A stretch of 64,000 nt of DNA from Strigamia acuminata (taxonomy: Eukaryota; Arthropoda; Chilopoda; Geophilomorpha; Linotaeniidae). The stretch spans positions 4,464,001 through 4,528,000 of the forward strand of contig OX442322.1 of NCBI GenBank assembly GCA_949358305.1, given 5' to 3'. This document shows, piece after piece, positions 41,170 to 50,607 of this stretch. A model generated the notes under the pieces. That model was given only the letters and a program-made list of their open reading frames with translations. It was not told the origin of the DNA and did not search any database. Within the stretch, counting starts at the first letter, position 1, and every line of letters begins with the position of its first letter. A program made the position numbers and the translations under genes.

Positions 41170-44100
41170 CATTTATAAAGAAGAAGGGGTTTAACAAAGG
41201 GTTCGATAAACCGCCACCAGTCAAAGAAATGGGTAGTGACATAGCTAACGCCCAAATTCAAGACAGGGCCAACAACGCTTTGCAGGTAATTACCGCAAAC
41301 GCTGAGGTTGAAGTGGAAGAACCGAACCTACTGCTTGAAGAATTACCTCAAGTAGTCAACAAAGACACAGAAGAATTTCGTGTTTTCATGTGCAACGTGG
41401 CGGTCGAATACACCAGCCGCCTATGTATGCTGCCCATGACAATAGAACGCGAAAAAATTATGGGACTATTAGACTCGGGAGCAGATCGCTCGTTCCTTTC
41501 CGAAGACATAGTAGCATCATTGGGTCTCACCGATAAGATAAAAGGCGTTAATAAAAATGTACGTCTAAAAACCGCCAACGGAATGGCGCGTCCAAAAGGA
41601 GTTATATTATTGACCATGGAGTGGCTCGGAGGGGTAGAACAACACCCTTTCCTAGTCCTGCCCACATGCGACAGAATTTTTCTGTTGGGTTTGGACCTCA
41701 TGGCGTCAATGGAAATACAACCAAATCCAATAACGAAATCTTGGAATTATATCAGAAATGATAGAGAAAGACCCGCAATTGTCGTGCCACCAGCTCTTAT
41801 AAAAGAAGCGGCCGACAAGACACAGTGGGAGAAAGGCCTAAAGAAATTCGTTCAAGATTACGATTTTAAAGCATTCGTAACAGAATTGCAACGGGACAAT
41901 GTAGTGGAAACGCTTGTCGCCGACGCCGCTTTAGAATTAAACGAAGCGGCAGCCCTACGAAGGGTCCTACTTAAATATGAGGGGATCCTGTCGAAAAAAC
42001 CGGGCCGAACGAATAGGGCTATTCACGAAATTAGATTGACGGATAATAAACCTATACGAGTTGCGTATAAAGGAATGAACCCGCAAAAACGTGAAATAGT
42101 GCAAAAAATGTGCCAAGAAATGCTAGACAGTGGCATTGTCTCCGAGGCCCAGGGAGAATACGCGACGCGAGTTGTGCTCGTGATGCGCCCGGGCTCGGAC
42201 CCACGCCTATGCATTGATTACCGCCCATTAAACGCGGTGACAGAGATAGATCCCATACAGATGCCGTCTATCGAATCCATTTTGAGAGAGCTTAGCCCCT
42301 TTTCTTGGGTTACGACGATGGATCTGTCGAAGGGATACTGGCAAGTTGAGATGAGGCCAGAGGATAAGCTAAAAACAGCATTTTACTCGCCAATTGGACG
42401 GTTGATGTTCAACGTCATGCCGTTTGGTTTAGTGAACGCTCCCAGTACCTTTCAGAGACTAATCGAAAGCGTATTGGGTGATATCCTGCATCAGTTTGTG
42501 TGGGCATACCTAGATGACATAGTTATTGCCTCTAAAACATTCAAAGAGCACATTGAGCACATCGACCAAGTGCTCACCCGGCTGGCAAAAGCTGGGTTAC
42601 ACGTTCACCCGGGCAAGAGCAAGTTCTGTCGAAAGGAGCTTGCCTTTCTGGGTTATCGCATCGGAGTCAATGGTTTAGCTATCGGCCCCGAAAAAATCGA
42701 TGCGATTAATCGTTTCCCACCACCCGAGGACGTTAAAGGTGTCCAACGGTTTATGGGAATGATAAACTTCTTCGGCAGGTTGCTACCGGGTCTAGCTGAA
42801 GTGGCAGCCCCAGTTACCGACCTCCTGAAGAATGAAAACGAATTTGTATGGTCAAATGAGTGCAACATCGCATTTAATGCGATAAAGAGGATGCTGACGG
42901 AAGTCGGCGTAATGCCTCTACCCGACTTAAACCGGCCGTTCATATTACATACGGACGCCAGCAGAGTTGGGTTGGGAGCCGCGTTGCTCCAAACACACGT
43001 GCGCGACGGAGTCGAACAAGACCTGCCGTGCATGTTTATAAGTCGCAAACTTCAAGGCGCTGAAAAAAATTACAACGCCACAGAGTTGGAGTGTTTGGCA
43101 GTGGTGTGGGCTATAAGGAAATTCAGAGATTATCTCGAATATACCAAATTTGTAGTCCACACAGATCATCAAGCGTTACAATGGCTGATGAAATTAAAAG
43201 AGCCAGCCGGTCGACTAGCCAGATGGCAGTTAGAACTGATGGCATGCGACTTAACCATTCAATACAAGCCCGGCAAATGTAACGTCGTGGCTGACGCTCT
43301 ATCAAGGGCACCAGTGTCAGATCCTATCGACGCTGACGATGATGGCGAGGATGATTCCCGCATCATTTACTGCCCGACGAGTTGTCACCGTTGGGATTTA
43401 AGGAAAATGAATGAAATTCCTACCGCGTCTCCAGCAGATGTAAAATTCTGTGGATTCTGGACGCGGTTATACCAACCAGCTGCTGACAATTACCCAAATG
43501 CAAAGAAGGAATTTAAGCTAGAGCGGAGAATAAATGACCCGCTTCTAAGCGCCTTCCACGCTCATGTCGGCAAGCAAATGCAAAGCAATCCCCCGACAAG
43601 GGAGGAAATAATTGTGCAACAAAAATTAGACAAAAAATGTCAGGACAGAGCTAGATTCGTACTGACAGGAAAATATCCGCCCAACTTAACCAGAAGGCAG
43701 AAGCGTCGTTATGCACACGAATCCATAGATTACCTATTGGATGACGGTCTTTTGGTGAAACATCACCCAAATCACCAAGATGACTTGAGTGAATCAGACA
43801 CCGCAGTAAAGGTAGTAATACCTGCTTCCTTAATCGGTCGCGTGCTGTGGTTATTACACGGGCACCCGCTTGCGAGCCATGCGGGAGTAAGCAGAACACT
43901 CTATCGTGCTACACAGCTTTTTCACTGGACAGGGATGAAAAAAGATATTGCTCTTTTTGTCCACCAATGTCAGCGATGTCAAGCGTGCAAGCCGAGGAGT
44001 AAATCACCATTCGAAACTATTTTCTTAGGGCCTTACGCGCCTTTTGATTGTTTAAGTGTCGATGTGATGGGCCCAAAACCCGTTACGGGAAATAAAAATG

Positions 44101-45248
44101 CGTACATTATCGTTATAATGGACGTAGCAACTCGTTGGCCCGAGTTATACGCCGTCGCTAGACCTTCAGCAGAGAAAATCGTTGAATGTATCTACGACGT
44201 GGCGTTACGTTACGGATTTCCACGTAAAATAATATCCGATAACGGACCCCAATTTATCTCAAAAATTTGGGGTAAGTTTTGTAAAAAATTCGGGATTGTG
44301 GCGTCACATACTTCAACCTACAATCCTAGAACAAATCCCGTTGAGCGACTCAACAGGGATATAAAATATGCGTTGAGTATATTCACTGACATCCACAATA
44401 GGTGGGATGAATACTTGAGGGAGATCGCGTTCAGCATCCGAACAACAGTCTCGAGGACGAGAGATTTTTCTCCGGTTTACCTCAACTTCGCCCGAGAGCT
44501 ACGAGTGCCTTGGGACCCACGAGTGGCAGAGTCGGTAAATGTGGTGGACCCTGAGAAACCACATGAGTACGTGTATAAATTGGAGCAAACAATTTCGAAC
44601 ACGTACAAGCATATAATGGCGCACATTTTTAACATGCGCGACCGCATTTTACAAGATAAAAGCGGTAGAAAATTTGTGAATTTCGAGATCAATGATTTGG
44701 TGTGGAAAGATGCACACACCCTCTCAAATGCAGCGAGAGGAATCACCGCCAGCTTGGCCGACAAGAGAGATGGTCCGTATGTGATCATCGACAAGCATGG
44801 CGGTAACGCGTATAAATTACGTAAGCTCGAGGACAATACCGAGCATAAGTCGATACAAGTACGAGAGTTAACTCCGTACATTCCGGAATTCCCGCAAGAA
44901 ATGTGGGCCAAGGGCCAAGTCAAGTCTAAAACTGACGGCCAAATCGTCGATATGTTCGCTGGCGAGTCGGAAAAAGCACCGCCAAGTGACAACGAGGAGT
45001 ATTTCGACGCCCCTCCACCTCCGGTAAACGAGATAGTTGAATCCGTTCCGGATCCAATTTTGGTCGAGGGGGAAACAGGAGAAACTCCTGAAACAAACAC
45101 AAAAAACACGGATAAAAAAGAAAGCAATAATGAGGAGGTACAGACACAAAAAACAACAAAAAATATCGTACCTGTCTCGACTCATCACCTGCGGCCCCGT
45201 AGAAGTAATCCGTTTATAAAAAACGGAAAGGTCGTAGGAAAGGAGTAG
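41124..45248 (+). CDS. pol: Gypsy-B Pol (protease, RT, RNase H, integrase)
   Basis: One uninterrupted frame read by -1 frameshifting; the first in-frame ATG is 41229. Domains in order: aspartic protease with DSGA (41472), reverse transcriptase with YLDD (42507-42518), RNase H with HTDASRVGLG (near 42950), and integrase with an HHCC zinc region (HGHPLASHAG to CQRCQAC) and catalytic D (44061), D (44238), E (44343), giving the same D-x58-D-x34-E spacing as Gypsy-A. A GPY/F-type module (RDGPYVIIDK) and an acidic then basic tail follow. No lesion is visible, so this Pol could be active. Protein similarity to Gypsy-A Pol is clear but moderate. Confidence 0.95.
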   Translation, partial: RVSAGGEEITSRPSAPFIKKKGFNKGFDKPPPVKEMGSDIANAQIQDRANNALQVITANAEVEVEEPNLLLEELPQVVNKDTEEFRVFMCNVAVEYTSRLCMLPMTIEREKIMGLLDSGADRSFLSEDIVASLGLTDKIKGVNKNVRLKTANGMARPKGVILLTMEWLGGVEQHPFLVLPTCDRIFLLGLDLMASMEIQPNPITKSWNYIRNDRERPAIVVPPALIKEAADKTQWEKGLKKFVQDYDFKAFVTELQRDNVVETLVADAALELNEAAALRRVLLKYEGILSKKPGRTNRAIHEIRLTDNKPIRVAYKGMNPQKREIVQKMCQEMLDSGIVSEAQGEYATRVVLVMRPGSDPRLCIDYRPLNAVTEIDPIQMPSIESILRELSPFSWVTTMDLSKGYWQVEMRPEDKLKTAFYSPIGRLMFNVMPFGLVNAPSTFQRLIESVLGDILHQFVWAYLDDIVIASKTFKEHIEHIDQVLTRLAKAGLHVHPGKSKFCRKELAFLGYRIGVNGLAIGPEKIDAINRFPPPEDVKGVQRFMGMINFFGRLLPGLAEVAAPVTDLLKNENEFVWSNECNIAFNAIKRMLTEVGVMPLPDLNRPFILHTDASRVGLGAALLQTHVRDGVEQDLPCMFISRKLQGAEKNYNATELECLAVVWAIRKFRDYLEYTKFVVHTDHQALQWLMKLKEPAGRLARWQLELMACDLTIQYKPGKCNVVADALSRAPVSDPIDADDDGEDDSRIIYCPTSCHRWDLRKMNEIPTASPADVKFCGFWTRLYQPAADNYPNAKKEFKLERRINDPLLSAFHAHVGKQMQSNPPTREEIIVQQKLDKKCQDRARFVLTGKYPPNLTRRQKRRYAHESIDYLLDDGLLVKHHPNHQDDLSESDTAVKVVIPASLIGRVLWLLHGHPLASHAGVSRTLYRATQLFHWTGMKKDIALFVHQCQRCQACKPRSKSPFETIFLGPYAPFDCLSVDVMGPKPVTGNKNAYIIVIMDVATRWPELYAVARPSAEKIVECIYDVALRYGFPRKIISDNGPQFISKIWGKFCKKFGIVASHTSTYNPRTNPVERLNRDIKYALSIFTDIHNRWDEYLREIAFSIRTTVSRTRDFSPVYLNFARELRVPWDPRVAESVNVVDPEKPHEYVYKLEQTISNTYKHIMAHIFNMRDRILQDKSGRKFVNFEINDLVWKDAHTLSNAARGITASLADKRDGPYVIIDKHGGNAYKLRKLEDNTEHKSIQVRELTPYIPEFPQEMWAKGQVKSKTDGQIVDMFAGESEKAPPSDNEEYFDAPPPPVNEIVESVPDPILVEGETGETPETNTKNTDKKESNNEEVQTQKTTKNIVPVSTHHLRPRRSNPFIKNGKVVGKE

Positions 45249-46598
45249 AAAACGTTACGAGTCGATGGCGACGCTGAAAAACAAAAAAAAATGACCGATC
45301 GGCAGCGCTAGCCATCAAAATCCGAGACTCTGAAAATTTCGCTAAGTCCAACAAAGCGGATATCGGTCGAATTCACGTCACAAGATGGCGTGGAAACGCG
45401 GGACCCGTAGCAAAATTATCGGCACGGGTCGGATACCGCGTGCAAAAGACCCCGTAGCAGCGATCGCGCACGGGCGTAGAAACAAAGGAGCCCCGTAGCG
45501 TAACATGCGCGCGGGCTATTGCGCACAAGTCATAAACACCTGGTTCTGGAGTAAAATTACCCAGAACCCACCACGATTGCCTCGTTTTCACCCGGACTTC
45601 CGCTAAATCAGCTGATCGTCGTCCGCACGTGATACACATCGAGTCTGTTTTTAACCGAGTTTTTGATCCTTTTTACGAGGAGTTTTAAGTTTTTTATCGT
45701 GGTCTGACTGAACGCGCAATCCTCACGATGGCTGAGGAAGGAGGGGACGAGGAAATGCTTGAAATCGAGCATCATGACGAGAATTGGGACCAGGACATTA
45801 ACGTAGTTCCACCCGATCAGGTAGTAGTCGACATCGACGCACGAGATTTAGCTCCGTGCGGTTGAATTAAAGATACATTTGACTAACACTTGACATGAAC
45901 GCTCTGCGTTCGAAATAGTGTATAATTATTATACTAATATCCACGATCGCGAGAGCGATTGTATTTTTTCCTATTGTTTGTTTTCAAGGACGCGATGGCA
46001 GACTTAATGTCGCCTCGCTCCTTGAAAATGACTCACGACAATTGACACGAACGAGACAAAGGAAACAAGCTTTCTTTTTATATTCCCAGGAATGGGACTA
46101 ATTTATTGGGTAGATTTTGGAATAATTTATAGAACGTTGTTTTCTATTTTTATTCGTTATTTTATTCGCGAATTTTTTCCGATGACACTAATTTATTTTA
46201 GATTCGTTTTTAACTCGACTTTAACTCCGAATTTTGGAGTTATTATTAGATAAATTATTTTTTCGACAAGAACATTTATTTACATGTTCTAAAAATGTCA
46301 TTTGGAATTTTCACGAACGATTTCGCGAGTTTATTTAATTTATTACACATTAATTTTAAATATTAAACAATCCGAAGAGAAATTCCGGATTAAGATGCCT
46401 GATTCCGTCTCGTGGTTATCGTTGGACGTGAGCCAGATGTGCCAAGAAGACTCTTTTCTTCCTGACAAGGACGAATCAATGAACAGGAATAGGACTCGAC
46501 GAACGGCCGCACGTTTCAGCGACGTTCCTCGAGCCCACCCCCTATTTATCTCCGTGTTATTGGCAATTTTATTAATTATTTTGTTTCCATCATTGCAG
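45249..46598 (+). other. Gypsy-B region between pol and 3' gene
   Basis: Mostly non-coding, apart from a small acidic ORF (45728-45865). It ends in a pyrimidine-rich tract and ATTGCAG (AG at 46597-46598), a splice-acceptor-like site immediately before the ATG at 46599. Confidence 0.5.
45728..45865 (+). CDS. Gypsy-B small acidic ORF, 45 aa
   Basis: Short ATG-initiated frame in good start context (A at -3, G at +4: CACGATGG). The product begins MAEEGGDEEM and is strongly acidic with no recognised family. It stops at TGA 45863-45865, upstream of the 3' gene. It may be a small accessory protein, an upstream ORF, or the first exon of a spliced 3' gene. A chance ORF is also possible. Confidence 0.35.
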   Translation: MAEEGGDEEMLEIEHHDENWDQDINVVPPDQVVVDIDARDLAPCG

Positions 46599-47648
46599 AT
46601 GGAGCTCCGAAACACGTGGGGAGCGCTCAGCCCCGCATGCATAGTGCGAGCGGGCATTTATCGAGGCGTACTGCTCGATTTTCTGCGCCGCTGCTTTGGC
46701 GAGGATGCAAAGCCATACCGCCTGCGCGTATTATTTTCGCGCGCCCTCGCTAAGCGTTGGGTTAACGATTGTTCACTCCTGGACGCGTTCCCGGAGTCGG
46801 TGCGAAATGTCGTCGCTGCAGAGCTCGCTCGCATCGATGACCCGAAGTCACCAATCTTCCACCCGGCCCTGTCGAGCCAATACTCCGGCAGGCCGGCGGA
46901 GGAGCATGTGTTGTTCGCGTGGCAAGCGGCCGAGACCGAGGAAGCCCGCGAAGAAGTGTATCAACACTACCGCCAGCAGCTAATTGACACTGCGCCGGCG
47001 GTTGCAGAGCGGATTTTGCAAGACGACGGGATGAGCACCGCTGATATACACCTGTGGTGCGAGCAGATTCGGCAGGGAGAAGTTACGCCACAGTGGCGAC
47101 CGAGAATGGGGATTCTCACGTCACAAGCTGAAATGTGGCAACTCCACTATTTGGGAATTCTCGGCCCCAAATATAATTTCCCAAGGAAGCGCAAGCGCTC
47201 CAAGGGAACCGGGGGCAGCGAATCGCGCTCCCCGGGACGGTCGAAGAAACAGTGCGTCGAACAGCACTCGACCGTCAACGATGGAGCGGGAACGTCAGCG
47301 CAGCCACCGCGCGACCCCGCGAATTACACCAGACCAAGGGTGTTCGTCAACCGTCAGATGAAAGACGGTAAAGAGACTCGAGAAGTCTGGATTTCGGGTG
47401 ACGAAGAGCGAGTCTCTCGTCCCCGTGCCGGCAGACATCCGCTGACTCATCGTGAGCAGCGGAAACGAGACCGCAAAGAGCGGTATTTCGCTCGCTGCGA
47501 AGCGCGGGGAATTCCCTTTCCCGAACACGCTCTCAAAGCAATCGAAGCGAGAGAAGCACGATCGAAGTCGAGTGGCAGATCTTCCGTCCCTGGAGTGAGT
47601 TTCGCCCAGGCGATGGATCCAGCGTCGGGTCCCAGCAAGAAGGATTGA
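46599..47648 (+). CDS. Gypsy-B extra 3' ORF, unknown function
   Basis: 349 codons from the ATG directly after a splice-acceptor-like TTGCAG. The frame is open further upstream and an earlier ATG at 46395 would give 417 codons. That longer form would add a hydrophobic run (LFISVLLAILLIILF), which could be a membrane anchor or merely the translated pyrimidine tract of an intron. Residues 1-200 of the short form look globular and Trp/Arg-containing; a nuclear-localisation-like FPRKRKRSKG follows, then a basic Ser/Arg-rich tail. No env features, and no similarity that I recognise. Base composition is visibly GC-richer than the flanking non-coding DNA. Position matches the extra gene of Gypsy-A, but the two proteins share at most short basic blocks. 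Confidence 0.7.
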   Translation: MELRNTWGALSPACIVRAGIYRGVLLDFLRRCFGEDAKPYRLRVLFSRALAKRWVNDCSLLDAFPESVRNVVAAELARIDDPKSPIFHPALSSQYSGRPAEEHVLFAWQAAETEEAREEVYQHYRQQLIDTAPAVAERILQDDGMSTADIHLWCEQIRQGEVTPQWRPRMGILTSQAEMWQLHYLGILGPKYNFPRKRKRSKGTGGSESRSPGRSKKQCVEQHSTVNDGAGTSAQPPRDPANYTRPRVFVNRQMKDGKETREVWISGDEERVSRPRAGRHPLTHREQRKRDRKERYFARCEARGIPFPEHALKAIEAREARSKSSGRSSVPGVSFAQAMDPASGPSKKD

Positions 47649-47671
47649 TCGCTCCAAACACGCGCGGTCAG

Positions 47672-47687
47672 AGCTGGGAGGGGGACG
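47672..47687 (+). promoter_or_regulatory. Polypurine tract of Gypsy-B
   Basis: AGCTGGGAGGGGGACG directly precedes the 3' LTR and is the expected plus-strand primer. Confidence 0.8.
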
Positions 47688-48686
47688 TGTGGTGACCCGA
47701 CTGGGGTGGGGCACGAAGAGTTTCTCTCGTGGCCTACATACGGGTAAAGAGGGGGAGTCGCACGCGCGCCTCCCTTCCCTCAGAGCATTGACATCCAGTC
47801 AATGGACGGGCGTCTGCCCTGGGGGAGTGGGGGAGATTCGTCTTCTCCACCATTGGGTGGCTTTAGTCACCTGTCACCCACCGCTTTGTGCAAAGGAATT
47901 CGCCTTGCACTGAGCGGGCAGAACCAACACAAAAATCAACCAAGATACACGTAAAAGCCAAACGTCCTAAAACGATCAAGCCTAAGTACAAAGACTTCAG
48001 GAGTGACCTAGGACAAGGGACTTTCAACGTGAGTACGATTGATTTGTGTTAACCTCCGCAGAGTAACCTGCGAAACAAGATTACCACACTATTTTAGCAA
48101 GCCAGCTAGAAATAGTAAACCTACTCCAATTTAGCGAGTTGTGCAGACAAACGGTCGCACAAGCCTAAATTGCAGTAACCACGACGAGCGTTTTCGCCGC
48201 TGTGTGTATCGCCGGGAACCACCAAGCGTCCGCCGCTGTGTGATCGCCGGACACCTACAAAAAACCCTAAACCTAGACAACAGACCAGAAGTAAGCCCTT
48301 TAACTAGGCATTCACTCGCGCCCGACCAGCGTGAGCCCGAAGGACCGAACGAGAAACGTGAGACGAGGACGCCATTCATTGCCACGCCGGCCCAAGACGA
48401 CACCACGTTGCCACGCGGACGCCATCTTGGATCCAGAGCGCCAACAAAGGACGACCTCGACCAGTTTCCCGCCAACTTCACACACCTTACCTTTTACCTT
48501 TATTCCTTTACATATTTTATCCCTTTTAACTGTAAATTCCCATATAATAAATACATTTATTATATTTACCATTTTACATTGTTTGCCGTTTCACATTATT
48601 TGGGTAACCGCTTGAGTAAAGCGGTGTTACGAGATTAGAGAGTGACTCATACCACGAGTTAGCGACAGACAGACTTGAGCGCGACA
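47688..48686 (+). repeat. 3' LTR of Gypsy-B
   Basis: 999 bp, differing from the 5' LTR at about seven positions (for example GGAATGGG/GGAGTGGG, CACCCCCC/CACCCACC, GTTCCCGCC/GTTTTCGCC). It ends GCGCGACA and is followed directly by minus-strand Gypsy-C3 pol. Confidence 0.95.
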
Positions 48687-50604
48687 AGCTTTCTCTTGTT
48701 CTTCTCCCCATTCGAACACTGCTTTATCATGCATCATGCTAGTTAAAGGCCTAGCGATTTTTGCATGTTCGGGAATAAATTTTCGGAAGAAATTCGACAG
48801 GCCGTGAAATCGTTAAATATCTTTGGAATTCTTAGGAGTTGGATATTTCCTAACTGATACTATCTTGTCTGAATCAGGTGCTAATCCAGTTGGAGTTACT
48901 AAATGACCCAAAAATTTGAGTGTAGTTTTTCCAAACTTTGATTTTTCCTTATTCACTGATAAGTTGGCTTTATCTAGTCTTTCTAACACATCTTTGATGT
49001 GTCCAAGATGTTTCTCCCAAGTGGTGGAGAAAATTATCACATCGTCCAAATAGACTAAAGCATGTTTGTATAATGCTTCGCCCATTATTTGTTCCATTAA
49101 GAACTGAAATGTACACGGCGCATTGCAAAGACCAAAAGGCATGCGAACAAATTGGTAATTGCCTTTTGGAGTATTAAAAGGCTGTCTTCTGTCTATCTTC
49201 CTCGTCCATCTCGACCTGATAATAACCTTTGGTAAGGTCAAGGGAGGTGAAGTACTTTGCCTGGTTAGTATTGTGGAGCAACAGATCAATACTCGGCATC
49301 TGTATGGCGTTGATTTCGGTGATTGCATTCAGCTATCGATAATCGATGCACAAACGGTAAGTGCCGTTTGGCTTCGCCACGATCACTGGATGACTTATGT
49401 AAGGTCCAGTAGCTCTTTCGATCAAGTTATCCGCTTCTAATTCTTCTACCAATTTAGTCATAATGGCTATTTTAGCAGGGTTATACATTCGAAACGGTTG
49501 TTTTTTCTACGTCACATCCTTTTTAAAGGTGATCTTATGCTTTATTATGTTAGTACATCCGACTTTATCTCTAAAGACGTTCTTAACACTAGCAATTACT
49601 TCACGTAATTTGCTTTTTTCCTCATCTGAACAGTAACAATCCTTTACCAACAATTCTCCCCAATTATCTGGTGTATGTGAGGCTGTTGTATTGTCTGTTA
49701 ACAATTGTACTTGAGCCAAATTGCAATTTAACTCGTCAGTTTCGTAGGGTGCAGTCCAGTCGGATTTACTGTCGCAAGTAAATACAGCTCGTGCTGGATT
49801 TAAATTAATTTTGGTTCGGCGCATAAAGTTATGACCAATAATTAATCCACACACGTTATTATCCAAAATGATAAAATTTATCGGTGTAAATTCTGCTTCA
49901 TCTGCCCATTGTACACACAAAGTAATTTGTCCTAGTGGAATATGAGTAACTCCAACTGCACAAACTCTCATGTGTTTTGGACAATCTTGTATGAAATCGG
50001 GAGAAGCACAAGTTTTACTTAATAATTGTAATCCAATAAAACATTGTGTGGCTCCTGAGTCCATCAAAGCGTTGTAGGTGAGTCCACCTATCGTAATTTT
50101 CATTCGGGGGTCGTCGATGTGATTCCCCAAACTATTAATTCGTTCGATGCCATCTTTTCGTTTTAACTGATTCTCGTTAATGTAGGATTTTAATCTCGCA
50201 AATCTGGAAGATTTGGAGTCGGGATTCAAATTATCAATCATAGATTGTAAATTTTCAAATACTCCTCCACTAGAACTGGTGGATTTGTCACTAATATTAA
50301 GATTGGACGTATCTTGTATTAGTCGAGCTAAAGATTCGTCCCCCTTATCTAGAGAAAACAGGTCGTCGTGAAAATTCAAGAACGGGTTTGCTGTCTCCTC
50401 TGCCGAAAAGGGCGTATTTGATCCGATCTTAAACTTATAATTCCAGTTTCTTTTTCGTGTCTTCCGATTAGGACGAGCACGCTTAATTTTTTTATCGTGA
50501 ATAGTTAAACTGTCCAAAGTTTCAGAAAGTACTTGTTCCAAGTCTGGTGGTAAAATTCCTTCGGAATTATGGGTAGGGGGCTCGAAGACCCCCGCCACTA
50601 GTTT
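48687..50604 (-). pseudogene. pol: Gypsy-C3 pol remnant (protease and RT)
   Basis: The minus-strand frame entered by -1 slippage runs from 50604 to 49507 and includes the protease (MKITIGGLTYNALMDSGATQ, nearly as in Gypsy-A). The reverse transcriptase palm with YLDD (ALVYLDDVIIF) lies in 48813-49328. Lesions include a stop at about 49507, a TAG in the conserved CIDYR block near 49335, a frameshift near 49195 and a TAA at 48810-48812. Homology continues to 48687, just beyond the palm and thumb, where Gypsy-B begins. Confidence 0.88.
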
Positions 50605-50607
50605 TTT
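50576..50607 (-). promoter_or_regulatory. Relic -1 frameshift signal of Gypsy-C3
   Basis: Minus strand: A AAA AAC (50607-50601) followed by TAG (50600-50598), a 7-nt spacer counted from the heptamer, then GGGGG (50593-50589) able to pair with CCCCC (50580-50576) across an 8-nt segment. The geometry is the same as in Gypsy-A. A frameshift mutation upstream in gag has put the heptamer out of register with the present Gag frame. Confidence 0.7.

Larger units (their letters stand above)
37016..48686 (+). mobile_element. Gypsy-B: 11.7-kb LTR retrotransposon with extra 3' gene
   Basis: Two 999-bp LTRs with about seven differences by eye (roughly 99.3% identity), tRNA-Pro primer site, gag and pol both open, a small acidic ORF, a larger 3' ORF and a polypurine tract. 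All coding parts look intact. No target duplication is present: the left flank ends TTTAAAC inside a Gypsy-C2 LTR and the right flank starts AGCTTTCTC inside the reverse transcriptase region of Gypsy-C3. This suggests recombination, a deletion or an assembly join after insertion. Confidence 0.95.

Noticed and set aside
44477-45127. 216-codon minus-strand frame over Gypsy-B pol
   Set aside because: Antisense shadow of the integrase C-terminus.
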